DNA from: CAVXJN01 sp963773585
GTDB lineage: Bacteria > Pseudomonadota > Gammaproteobacteria > JASBUN01
Assembly (NCBI GenBank): GCA_963773585.1
Contig: CAVZBR010000004.1
Location: 372,001 to 436,000 of the forward strand
DNA length: 64,000 bases
Direction: 5' to 3'
Positions 28,899 to 37,116 of this stretch are shown piece by piece (within the stretch, counting starts at the first letter, position 1; every line of letters starts with the position of its first letter). The notes under the pieces are model-generated. The model searched no databases and had not been told where the DNA came from. It saw only the letters and a program-made list of their open reading frames with translations. The position numbers and the translations under genes were made by a program.

Positions 28899-29249
28899 TC
28901 ACCAGCTGAAGATCACCCAATAGGGCGTCTGCAGGTCGTCGATTTCGCGCCGGATCGGCGCCCCCTGGGGGCCGTGGGGATACAGAAGATAATAAGGCTT
29001 GCCCTTGCTGGGGGTGACCTTCACCTTGTATAGCTGGCCGTTGATCCGGTATTCCTCAACCACCTCATGGTCGCGCCGGATAATGGTGACCTCCGGCTTG
29101 AATTGATCGGCTTCCGCAGGATCGACGATGCCGCCCGGGTCGTTTCCGACAGTGTCGGGTGGTGGCGGCGGGGCCTCGAGCTCGTCGGCGGCAAACGCCA
29201 TCAGAGGCATCGACAACAGTACCGCTGCAAGCAAACCTTTCCACATCAT
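28899..29249 (-). CDS. DUF2782 periplasmic protein
   Basis: 116 residues: a signal peptide (LLAAVLLSMPLMAFA), a proline-rich spacer (PPPPPD), then PEVTIIRRDHEVVEEYRING and LYKVKVTPSKGKPYYLL typical of DUF2782. In pseudomonads the homologue also sits beside polA. It is 31 bases downstream of the LOG-family gene, probably in one operon. The function is unknown. Confidence 0.85.
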   Translation of the reverse strand: MMWKGLLAAVLLSMPLMAFAADELEAPPPPPDTVGNDPGGIVDPAEADQFKPEVTIIRRDHEVVEEYRINGQLYKVKVTPSKGKPYYLLYPHGPQGAPIRREIDDLQTPYWVIFSW

Positions 29250-29280
29250 TATTTGTCCCTCGCGCCGTCGGCTGACCGGC

Positions 29281-30006
29281 TCAAAGCTCCAGCAGAATTT
29301 CCTGTTCTTCCGCGGACGGCTCGAAGTCCCGGCTCTGATAGTGGGCGAAGATGGCGTCCACTACCTCTTTGGGCTCGTCGAGCACCTTGAAGAGATCCAA
29401 GTCTTCGGCGCTGATGGTGCCTTCTGCCACCAGCGTCTGCTTGAACCACTCCACCAGCCCGTTCCAGAACGAAGACTGTACCAAAATGATCGGAATACGG
29501 CGTGTTTTCCGGGTCTGCACCAAGGTCAGGATTTCGGCCAGTTCATCCAAGGTCCCGAACCCACCCGGCAGCACCACATAGGCCGAGGCGTACTTCACGA
29601 ACATGACCTTGCGCGAGAAGAAATGGCGGAAGCTCAGGGAGATGTCCTGGTAGGCGTTGCCGGACTGCTCATGAGGCAGCTGAATGTTCAGCCCCACGCT
29701 GGGCGACTTGCCCTGATGGGCGCCCTTGTTGGCCGCCTCCATAATGCCCGGACCACCGCCGCTGACCACCGAAAACCCGGCATTGGAAAGCTCTTTGGCG
29801 ATTGCCTCCGCAAGGGCGTAGCTCGGGTGGTCGGGCGAGAAACGCGCCGATCCGAAAATACTCACCGACGGGCTGATGCGCGCCAGGCGCTCAAAACCCT
29901 CGACGAATTCCGCCATGATCTGGAAGATCTTCCAGGATTCGCGGGTGAGCATGCTGTCATCCACAGTCTGCAGACCCGGATGTATGAAATTTTGTCGTTC
30001 GTCCAT
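29281..30006 (-). CDS. LOG-family Rossmann-fold protein (TIGR00730 type)
   Basis: 241 residues. The nucleotide-binding and catalytic signatures of the LOG family are plain: VSGGGPGIMEAANKGA (about 97-112) and PGGFGTLDELAEILTLVQT. Members hydrolyse nucleotide 5'-monophosphates, releasing the free base, and the older name is putative lysine decarboxylase. It carries an N-terminal extension of about 45 residues, as in the longer bacterial subgroup. It is divergent from polA, with about 130 bases between them. Confidence 0.9.
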   Translation of the reverse strand: MDERQNFIHPGLQTVDDSMLTRESWKIFQIMAEFVEGFERLARISPSVSIFGSARFSPDHPSYALAEAIAKELSNAGFSVVSGGGPGIMEAANKGAHQGKSPSVGLNIQLPHEQSGNAYQDISLSFRHFFSRKVMFVKYASAYVVLPGGFGTLDELAEILTLVQTRKTRRIPIILVQSSFWNGLVEWFKQTLVAEGTISAEDLDLFKVLDEPKEVVDAIFAHYQSRDFEPSAEEQEILLEL

Positions 30007-30138
30007 ATACGATAACGGCGTTCACGGCGGCCGGACCCAATGGCCGTCGGCCATGTCACCGGCCTCACTGCGCGTAGATGTTAGTATAGGCATCATATCA
30101 TTAATGAATCCTTGCCTGCCGTGCGAAGCGTCTCAACC

Positions 30139-32859
30139 ATGACCGATCGAAATCTGCATCCGCTGGTGCTCGTGGACGGGTCTTCCTATCTGTATCGGGC
30201 CTTTCACGCTCTGCCGGCACTGAACAACTCCCGCGGCGAACCCACCGGCGCCGTCTATGGCGTGGTCAACATGCTGCGCCGGCTGCTAAAGGACCATGCC
30301 TGCGAACATGTCGCGGTGGTATTCGACGCCAAGGGCAAGACCTTTCGCGACGAGCTGTTCGAACAGTACAAGGCCAATCGCCCGCCGATGCCCGAAGAAC
30401 TGCGCTCGCAGTTGGAGCCGCTGCTCGCCATCGTCGAGGCCATGGGCCTACCGCTGCTACGTATTCCGGGTGTGGAAGCCGACGACGTCATCGGCACGCT
30501 CGCCACCCAGGCGGTCGCGCTCAAGATGCCGGTTGTCATCTCCACCGGCGATAAAGACATGGCCCAGCTTGTGGATGTCGATGGCCTCATCACCCTCACC
30601 AATACCATGACCGATACCGTGCTCGACGCCAAAGGGGTGGAGACCAAGTTCGGCGTACCGCCCAAGTGCATCATCGACTACCTGGCCTTGGTGGGCGACA
30701 CCTCCGACAACGTCCCCGGCGTGCCGAAGGTGGGACCCAAGACCGCAGCCAAATGGTTACAGGACTACGGCAGCTTGGATGAGGTCATCGCCCATGCCGA
30801 CGAAATCAAAGGCAAGGTCGGAGAAAACCTGCGCCAACACATGGCGCAACTGGAGCTGTCGCGGCAACTGGTGACCATCAAGTGCGACGTCTCCTTGGGC
30901 ATGGGGCCGGAACAGTTGCAACGCGAAGCGCCGGACAATGAAGCCTTGCGGGAATGGTTCCAGCGCCTGGAATTCAAGACCTGGTTGTCGGATTTGCTCG
31001 ACGCCGCCGGCACGGCAACGCCGCAAGTCGAGATCCACGGCAGCGCACCGGCGCCCGAATACGAGACCGTTACCGATAACGCGATTTTCGATCGCTGGGT
31101 CGAGCGTCTCGAGCAGGCGGACTTGTTCGCCTTCGATACCGAAACCACGAGTCTGAATTACATGCAGGCGGAGTTGGTGGGCGTGTCGTTCGCCGTCAAC
31201 GCCTTCGAAGCGGCGTATGTGCCGGTCGGCCACGACTATCCCGGCGCCCCGCAACAACTCGACCGCGATCGGGTGCTGGCGAGATTGCGGCCGCTGCTGG
31301 AAAGCGACGCCCACGCCAAAGTCGGACAGCATCTCAAGTACGACATGAACGTCCTGGCGCGCTACCACATCAACCTGCGCGGCATTCGTTTCGACACCAT
31401 GCTGGAGTCGTATGTGCTGGACAGTACCGCGAGCCGCCACGACATGGACTCGCTGGCGCTCAAGTACCTGGGCCATAAGACCATTCATTTCGAAGATGTT
31501 GCCGGTAAGGGCGCGAAACAACTGACCTTCAATCAAGTCGCCCTGGAGCAGGCGGCGCCGTATGCTGCCGAAGACGCCGATGTCACTCTGCGTCTGCATC
31601 ACGCGTTGTGGCCCCGACTCCAGGCCCTGCCAGGGTTGCAAAAGCTGTTCGAAGAGATCGAAATGCCATTGCTGCCGGTGCTGGCAGCGATGGAGCGCAA
31701 CGGCGTGCTGGTGGACTGCCAGCAACTTGCAGTGCAAAGCAAGGAGTTGGCCGAACGCATGGACGCCATCGAACAGCAAGCCCATGCCCAGGCGGGCGCG
31801 CCGTTCAATCTCGGTTCGCCCAAGCAAATCCAAGCGATTCTGTTCGAACAGCAGGGGCTCCCGGTGGTGCGCAAGACCCCCAAGGGACAGCCATCCACGT
31901 CCGAAGACGTGCTGGCGGAGCTGGCCCTGGAATATCCGCTGCCCCGCCTGATCCTCGAGCATCGCAGTCTGTCCAAGCTGCGCTCCACCTATTGCGACCG
32001 GCTACCGGAATATGTCGACCCTCATACCGCCCGGGTCCACACCAGCTATCACCAGGCGGTGGCCGCCACCGGCCGATTGTCGTCGTCCGAGCCGAACCTG
32101 CAGAACATTCCCATCCGCACCGAAGAAGGCCGCCGGATTCGCCAAGCTTTCATCGCGCCGCCGGGGTACCGGTTGATCGCTGCGGACTATTCCCAGATCG
32201 AGCTGCGCATCATGGCGCATCTTTCCGGAGATGAGGGATTGTTGCGGGCGTTTTCCGAGGGCGCAGACATCCACCGGGCAACCGCCGCCGAAGTGTTCGG
32301 TCTCGATCCTGAGCAGGTCAGCAGCGAGCAGCGCCGCTCGGCCAAAGCCATCAACTTCGGTTTGATCTATGGCATGTCCGCGTTCGGGCTGGCGCGCCAG
32401 CTGGGCATCGAGCGCAGCGCCGCGCAGCAGTATGTCGAGCGCTACTTCGCCCGCTATCCCGGCGTGAAGGCGTTCATGGATCGGACCCGCGAACAGGCCC
32501 GGGCGCAGGGATTCGTGGAGACGGTGTTCGGCCGTCGCCTGTATTTGCCGGAAATCAATTCCCGCAACGGCCAGCGCCGGCAATACGCCGAACGTACCGC
32601 CATCAACGCGCCGATGCAGGGAACCGCCGCCGACATCATCAAACGGGCCATGATCGACGTGCAAGCGTGGCTCTCCGATACCACCCTGGACGCGAAAATG
32701 ATCATGCAAGTCCATGATGAATTGGTATTCGAAGTCGTCGACGCGGAAGTGGAAACCGTGCGGGCGCAAGTCTGCGCGCGCATGACCGCGGCGGCCGATC
32801 TGGCGGTGCCCTTGGAAGTGGAATCCGGAGTTGGCTGCAACTGGGAAGAGGCGCACTAA
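30139..32859 (+). CDS. polA: DNA polymerase I
   Basis: 906 residues from the ATG at 30139; a TTG at 30112 would add 9. The 5' nuclease domain (1-290) has LVLVDGSSYLYRAFHAL, VFDAKGKTFR and GDTSDNVPGV. The 3'-5' exonuclease domain keeps its acidic residues (FAFDTETTSLNY, LKYDMNVLARY, YAAEDADVT), so proofreading is likely. The polymerase domain has ADYSQIELRIMAHLS (motif A), RRSAKAINFGLIYGMSAFG (motif B) and MQVHDELVFEV (motif C). It ends 100 bases before the ErsA-like RNA. Confidence 0.97.
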   Translation: MTDRNLHPLVLVDGSSYLYRAFHALPALNNSRGEPTGAVYGVVNMLRRLLKDHACEHVAVVFDAKGKTFRDELFEQYKANRPPMPEELRSQLEPLLAIVEAMGLPLLRIPGVEADDVIGTLATQAVALKMPVVISTGDKDMAQLVDVDGLITLTNTMTDTVLDAKGVETKFGVPPKCIIDYLALVGDTSDNVPGVPKVGPKTAAKWLQDYGSLDEVIAHADEIKGKVGENLRQHMAQLELSRQLVTIKCDVSLGMGPEQLQREAPDNEALREWFQRLEFKTWLSDLLDAAGTATPQVEIHGSAPAPEYETVTDNAIFDRWVERLEQADLFAFDTETTSLNYMQAELVGVSFAVNAFEAAYVPVGHDYPGAPQQLDRDRVLARLRPLLESDAHAKVGQHLKYDMNVLARYHINLRGIRFDTMLESYVLDSTASRHDMDSLALKYLGHKTIHFEDVAGKGAKQLTFNQVALEQAAPYAAEDADVTLRLHHALWPRLQALPGLQKLFEEIEMPLLPVLAAMERNGVLVDCQQLAVQSKELAERMDAIEQQAHAQAGAPFNLGSPKQIQAILFEQQGLPVVRKTPKGQPSTSEDVLAELALEYPLPRLILEHRSLSKLRSTYCDRLPEYVDPHTARVHTSYHQAVAATGRLSSSEPNLQNIPIRTEEGRRIRQAFIAPPGYRLIAADYSQIELRIMAHLSGDEGLLRAFSEGADIHRATAAEVFGLDPEQVSSEQRRSAKAINFGLIYGMSAFGLARQLGIERSAAQQYVERYFARYPGVKAFMDRTREQARAQGFVETVFGRRLYLPEINSRNGQRRQYAERTAINAPMQGTAADIIKRAMIDVQAWLSDTTLDAKMIMQVHDELVFEVVDAEVETVRAQVCARMTAAADLAVPLEVESGVGCNWEEAH

Positions 32860-32925
32860 CTTGGCGCAGAACGATGGCCCTGAATTCCATTTCTGTAAAC
32901 CATCGTTACAGGCGGTTTCACGGAC

Positions 32926-32953
32926 TTGCGCCCTGGAGCGTACCCACTAGAAT
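32926..32953 (+). promoter_or_regulatory. Candidate sigma-70 promoter of the small RNA
   Basis: TTGCGC (32926-32931) and TAGAAT (32948-32953) are 16 bases apart, giving a start near 32960. Confidence 0.5.
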
Positions 32954-32959
32954 CCAGCC

Positions 32960-33112
32960 TATGAACTTTTGTTGACCCTTGTGGTCCGAAAGTTCAGATG
33001 CCTAACTGGCATCTCCCACTCTCCTCCCTGAGTGGGAACACCCGGCTACCCCCACGCCGGGAACGTTTAACCCCGGTGATCCTCCCCCCTCATTGAGCAC
33101 CGGGGTTTTTTT
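32960..33112 (+). ncRNA. ErsA/Spot 42-like small regulatory RNA
   Basis: The sequence between polA and engB has no open frame but strong RNA features: hairpin CCCACT/AGTGGG (33015-33036), hairpin CCCGGC/GCCGGG (33041-33061), and a terminator with stem ACCCCGGTG/CACCGGGGT (33070-33106) followed by seven T. All three loops are C-rich (CTCCTCCC, TACCCCCAC, CCTCCCCCC), as expected for RNAs that pair with GGAGG ribosome sites. The polA-engB position is that of Spot 42 and of Pseudomonas ErsA. The 5' end is uncertain: about 32960 or about 32995 depending on the promoter used. Confidence 0.75.
32963..32989 (+). promoter_or_regulatory. Candidate sigma-E/AlgU-type promoter of the small RNA
   Basis: GAACTT (32963-32968), 16 bases, then TCCGA (32985-32989), close to the GAACTT-N16-TCNNA pattern of extracytoplasmic sigma factors. 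Pseudomonas ErsA is AlgU-dependent. The same bases also form the inverted repeat TGAACTTT/AAAGTTCA, so they may instead be a 5' hairpin of a longer RNA. Confidence 0.4.
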
Positions 33113-33743
33113 ATGCCTGCGTTTCGTCGTCGAAACCGAGCCAGGTATCGAGCACCCGATGCGCTTCTTCGATACCGCTACGCTTGGTCGCCGAAAAAAT
33201 CTGTGCTTGTGCGCTCGGGTAGTGACGGCTCAATTCAGCGCGCACCGCCAGCAGGGTGTTGGCGGCGGCACCGCGTTTGAGCTTGTCGGCCTTGGTCAGC
33301 AGTATATGAACCGGCAGCTCCGCCGCCGCGCACCAGTCCAGCATCTGTCGGTCGAAGTCGGTCAGCGGGTGCCTGATGTCCATCACCAGAATCAAGCCGC
33401 GCAAGGAAGTGCGTGCACGCAGATAATGCTCCAGGCTGCGCTGCCATTGCAGTTTGACCTGTTCCGATACACGCGCATAACCGTAACCCGGCAGATCCAC
33501 CAGGCGTTGTCGGTCGGTCAAATTGAAAAACACCAAGTGCTGGGTGCGGCCCGGCGTCTTGCTCGTGCGCGCCAAGGATCCGATGCCGGTTAGCGCGTTG
33601 ATGGCGCTGGATTTCCCGGCGTTGGAGCGGCCGGCAAACGCGACTTCGGCGCCATTGTCCGGCGGCGCTTCACGCAACGTCGGCGCGCTCAGAAGAAATT
33701 GCGCGCGTCGGTAATGAACACCAGTTTGATTGTGCGGATTCAT
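33111..33743 (-). CDS. engB: Ribosome biogenesis GTPase EngB (YihA/YsxC)
   Basis: 210 residues. GTPase motifs: FAGRSNAGKSSAINAL (G1), SKTPGRTQ (G2 region), LVDLPGYGYA (G3), LLTKADKL (G4) and FSATKRSG (G5). EngB assists assembly of the 50S ribosomal subunit. Its TAA stop overlaps the last bases of the small RNA terminator on the other strand, so the two transcripts converge. Confidence 0.95.
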   Translation of the reverse strand: MNPHNQTGVHYRRAQFLLSAPTLREAPPDNGAEVAFAGRSNAGKSSAINALTGIGSLARTSKTPGRTQHLVFFNLTDRQRLVDLPGYGYARVSEQVKLQWQRSLEHYLRARTSLRGLILVMDIRHPLTDFDRQMLDWCAAAELPVHILLTKADKLKRGAAANTLLAVRAELSRHYPSAQAQIFSATKRSGIEEAHRVLDTWLGFDDETQA

Positions 33744-33939
33744 CGAATTTCAACGCCATGGCGCAATGGGCGAGCCGGCAACACGCTCCTTGAGGTTGAC
33801 CCGCCCGGGTCCGGATGGATACACTTATGCTCCTTTTTTTCTTGGGCTTTGCGGTACACCTGCCACGGTGGGTGGTGCACGAGCCCGGGTCGTTGTTTGC
33901 CCTCGCGGTCTCCACGTAAGGCACAGGAGTTTACCTTAA

Positions 33940-34596
33940 ATGAAGAAGATGTTGGTTACGGCTGCGGCCATCCTCGCGCTGTCGGCGTTTGGCTCGGCGT
34001 ACGCTGCCGGCAATCCGGTCGCGGGCGAAAAGAAATCCAGCACGTGCGCGGCCTGCCACGGCCCCGACGGCAACAGCGCCACGGGTAATTTTCCGAAACT
34101 GGCTGGACAACACGAGAGCTACATCATCAAGCAGCTCCAGGACTTCAAGTCCGGAGCCCGCAAGGATCCGGTGATGTCGCCCCAAGCGGCGAACCTGAGC
34201 GAAGAAGACATGGCCGACTTGGCTGCTTACTTCAGCAGCCAGAAGATCAAACCGGGCAAAACCGACAAGGATCTGGCTACGGTCGGTGAGCGAGTATGGC
34301 GTGGCGGCAACCCAGAGGCGAATGTGCCCGCCTGCACCGGCTGTCACAGCCCGGATGGCAGCGGCAATCCTGCGGCAAAATTCCCGATGCTGCACGGACA
34401 GCAGGCGGAATATGTCACCAAACAACTCACCGACTTCCGTGCTGCAGGCCGTGTCGATCCAGATGCCGTGAAGGAAGGCGAAGACATGCCGGGACGCCAC
34501 AACGACGCCGGCCGCATGATGCAGAATACGGCAAAGGGACTGGACGATTACGAGATCAAGGCGGTCGCCGCATACATTCAAGGCCTGCGCCCCTGA
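33940..34596 (+). CDS. Cytochrome c4 (periplasmic di-heme)
   Basis: 218 residues with CAGGAG upstream of the ATG. A signal peptide (MLVTAAAILALSAFGSAYA) precedes two homologous cytochrome domains with CAACHGPDGNS and CTGCHSPDGSG; methionine ligands lie in DPVMSPQAANL and in the region EDMPGRHNDAGRMM. The pattern FPKLAGQHESYIIKQLQDFKSG is typical of cytochrome c4. It shuttles electrons to terminal oxidases. Its placement beside engB and polA is shared with pseudomonads. Confidence 0.94.
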   Translation: MKKMLVTAAAILALSAFGSAYAAGNPVAGEKKSSTCAACHGPDGNSATGNFPKLAGQHESYIIKQLQDFKSGARKDPVMSPQAANLSEEDMADLAAYFSSQKIKPGKTDKDLATVGERVWRGGNPEANVPACTGCHSPDGSGNPAAKFPMLHGQQAEYVTKQLTDFRAAGRVDPDAVKEGEDMPGRHNDAGRMMQNTAKGLDDYEIKAVAAYIQGLRP

Positions 34597-34626
34597 CAAC
34601 AGCGCCCGATGTCGTAACCCTCGAGA

Positions 34627-34650
34627 GGGTGGCCGTTATGCGGCCACCCT
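34627..34650 (+). terminator. Rho-independent terminator of cytochrome c4
   Basis: Stem GGGTGGCCG/CGGCCACCC with loop TTATG, followed by six T, 31 bases after the stop codon. Confidence 0.85.
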
Positions 34651-34697
34651 TTTTTGTTGTCATTCCGGGCCGCCGCCCCGCAGAGGGTCTGGCGCGT

Positions 34698-34917
34698 CGG
34701 GTCCGCACTGCGCGCTTGATCCACCTACGGTGCCCATTGCCGGCGTTGTGCCCAATCGAACGGCGTAGGTCGGGTCGAGGCCAACGGTCGGACCCGACGT
34801 GCTTTGGCGTCAGGTCGGCACGAACGTGTGCGTCACGTGTCGGGCCCGCACTTCGCGCTTGACCCGACCTACGGTGCCCATTGCCGGCGTTGTGCCCAAT
34901 CGAACGGCGTAGGTCGG
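34698..34917. repeat. Direct and inverted intergenic repeats (REP-like)
   Basis: A unit of about 63 bases at 34711-34773 recurs at 34854-34917 with few changes. Between and around them are GTCGGGTC/GACCCGAC palindromes. The region 34651-35003 carries no convincing gene. A 188-codon open frame through the repeat (34296-34862) is mostly antisense-style shadow of the cytochrome gene and is not called. Confidence 0.7.
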
Positions 34918-35003
34918 TGGTGATGCATCGCGGCGCGGATTAGAATCTAGCTACCCGTCGCCTCGCAGGCGCGGCCCACACTTCTAACCCAGCGTGAAAC
35001 ACC

Positions 35004-35567
35004 GTGCCGCGAAAACCCATCACCGATCCACGGCCCCTGCAGCGTCTCGTCGCACGTATCGATGGCTTCAGTGAGTTCACCGGACGCAGCATCGCCTGGC
35101 TGACGCTGGGCATGGTGCTGCTTCAGTTCCTGGTGGTGGTGCTGCGTTACGGTTTCAACCAAGGTTCCATCGCCACCCAGGAATCGATCACCTATCTGCA
35201 CGCCCTGGTATTCATGCTCGGCGCCGCCTACACCCTCAAGCGCGAAGGTCATGTGCGGGTGGATATTTTCTACCGCAAGATGAGGGACCGCAGCCGGGCA
35301 TGGGTGGATCTGCTGGGCACGCTGCTGCTGTTGATGCCGACCTTCGTGTTCCTGGTAATCATAAGCTGGAACACGGTACTCAACTCATGGGCGCGCATGG
35401 AAGGCTCGCCGGAAGCCGGTGGCTTGCCGCTGGTGTATTTGCTCAAGACCATTCTATTGGTGATGCCGCTTCTGATGCTGCTGCAGGGTGTGGCATTGGC
35501 AGCACGCAATGTCCTGGAACTGTCGGGACACCATACCGCAAGCGCGGCGGACGAGATCGAAGTCTAG
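35004..35567 (+). CDS. dctQ: TRAP transporter small permease (DctQ type)
   Basis: 187 residues starting at a GTG. Four hydrophobic helices follow the DctQ layout (about 28-50, 65-83, 105-127, 143-165), with TQESITYLHALVFMLGAAYTLKREGHVRVDIFY as the central pattern. It joins the large permease in the inner membrane. Its TAG stop shares a base with the GTG of the next gene (TAGTG), so they are coupled. Confidence 0.9.
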   Translation: MPRKPITDPRPLQRLVARIDGFSEFTGRSIAWLTLGMVLLQFLVVVLRYGFNQGSIATQESITYLHALVFMLGAAYTLKREGHVRVDIFYRKMRDRSRAWVDLLGTLLLLMPTFVFLVIISWNTVLNSWARMEGSPEAGGLPLVYLLKTILLVMPLLMLLQGVALAARNVLELSGHHTASAADEIEV

Positions 35568-36970
35568 TGGCGCTGCTGCTGTTTGCCTGCGTATGCGCGA
35601 TTCTGTTGCTGGGCTTTCCGGTCGCGATCACGCTGGCCGGAACGTCGCTTTGGTTCGCATTCATCGGAATACTCACCGGTACGTTCGACAATACCCTGGG
35701 GTTCGTTCCCGGCCGTCTGTTCGGCGTCATGACCAATACCACTTTGATCGCCGTGCCCCTGTTCGTGTTCATGGGCGTCATGCTCGAACGGTCCAAGGTC
35801 GCGGAAAATCTCCTCGACACCATGGCCGCGCTGTTCGGCCCGATGCGCGGCGGACTTGGCATCTCCGTGGTGGTCGTCGGCATGCTGCTGGCGGCGAGCA
35901 CGGGCATCGTCGGCGCAACCGTGGTCACCATGGGGCTGTTGTCTCTGCCCACCATGTTGCGCCGCGGTTACGACCCCGGCTTGGCGGCGGGCACCGTCTG
36001 CGCTTCGGGCACCCTTGGCCAGATCATTCCACCGTCGGTAATCCTGATTCTGCTCGGCGATGTGATCTCCAACGCCTACAGCGAAGCACAGTTGGCCCAG
36101 GCAGCGGCACGCCGGGCTGCCGGGAATTTTCAATACGTTCCGCCGGACACAGTATCGGTCGGTGATTTATTCGCCGGCGCGTTGCTGCCCGGCCTGGTAC
36201 TGGTGGCCCTGTACCTGATCTATCTATTTGCGGTGGCGGCGTTCAAGCCCGAGGCCGCGCCGGCAATTCCGCTGCACGAACGCCAGGCCATGCGTGGCAA
36301 AGGTTTGATCCGGCGCCTGCTATTGGTCCTGGTGCCGCCGTTGCTGCTGATCCTCGCGGTGTTGGGGTCGATCATCGCCGGAATCGCGGCGCCCACCGAA
36401 GCCGCTTCGATCGGCGCTGTCGGCGCAATTCTGCTCGCCATCGCCCACCGGCAATTCAATCTCGCGATTCTGCGCGACGTCATGCGGCGCACCACGGAGA
36501 TCACCAGTATGGTGTTCCTGATCTTCGTCGGCGCTGCAGTCTTCTCATTGGTATTCCGCGGTTTCGGCGGAGACGTGCTGGTAACCGATTTCCTGAGTAA
36601 CTTGCCCGGCGGCACGGTTACCGCGGTAGTGCTCGTAATGGTGGTGATGTTCCTGCTGGGGTTCGTCCTCGATTTCATCGAGATCACCCTGGTGGTGGTG
36701 CCGATCGTCGGGCCGGTATTGCTCGCCATGGGGTTGGACCCGGTCTGGCTGGGCATCATGATCGCCATCAATCTGCAGACTTCGTTTCTGACACCGCCGT
36801 TCGGATTTTCGTTGTTCTATCTCAGGGGCGTTGCGCCGCCGCAGCTGCAAACCATTCAGATCTATCGCGGCGTCATTCCGTTCATCGTCCTGCAACTGCT
36901 GATGATGGGCGTGTTGGCACTGTGGCCACAATTGGCGACCTGGCTGCCGAACGTCGTCTATCCGGGCTGA
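35567..36970 (+). CDS. dctM: TRAP transporter large permease (DctM type)
   Basis: 467 residues from the GTG at 35567, which overlaps the dctQ stop by one base; longer starts inside dctQ are not family-like. About 12 membrane segments. DctM signatures: VPLFVFMGVMLERS, LLAASTGIVGATVVTMG, CASGTLGQIIPPSVILILLGD, and INLQTSFLTPPFGFSLFYLRGVAP. It is the sodium-coupled translocation subunit. Confidence 0.93.
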   Translation: MALLLFACVCAILLLGFPVAITLAGTSLWFAFIGILTGTFDNTLGFVPGRLFGVMTNTTLIAVPLFVFMGVMLERSKVAENLLDTMAALFGPMRGGLGISVVVVGMLLAASTGIVGATVVTMGLLSLPTMLRRGYDPGLAAGTVCASGTLGQIIPPSVILILLGDVISNAYSEAQLAQAAARRAAGNFQYVPPDTVSVGDLFAGALLPGLVLVALYLIYLFAVAAFKPEAAPAIPLHERQAMRGKGLIRRLLLVLVPPLLLILAVLGSIIAGIAAPTEAASIGAVGAILLAIAHRQFNLAILRDVMRRTTEITSMVFLIFVGAAVFSLVFRGFGGDVLVTDFLSNLPGGTVTAVVLVMVVMFLLGFVLDFIEITLVVVPIVGPVLLAMGLDPVWLGIMIAINLQTSFLTPPFGFSLFYLRGVAPPQLQTIQIYRGVIPFIVLQLLMMGVLALWPQLATWLPNVVYPG

Positions 36971-37116
36971 GTCAGCAGGCACCGAACGCACTCACCGAGA
37001 GCCCTGAACCCCACGCCAGCGCCGAGGCAGTTACACCCCCGCGCGCCGGCGCCCGCGTACGCACACTCGCCCATTGTGCTAACGACGATAATCCAAACGC
37101 GACCCGCGCCCTTCGC

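Noticed and set aside
32885..33110. A protein-coding gene between polA and engB
   Set aside because: No open frame with a ribosome site; three stable hairpins and a terminator indicate an RNA.
34296..34862. 188-codon plus frame running from cytochrome c4 into the repeats
   Set aside because: Out-of-frame reading of the cytochrome gene, crossing its terminator.
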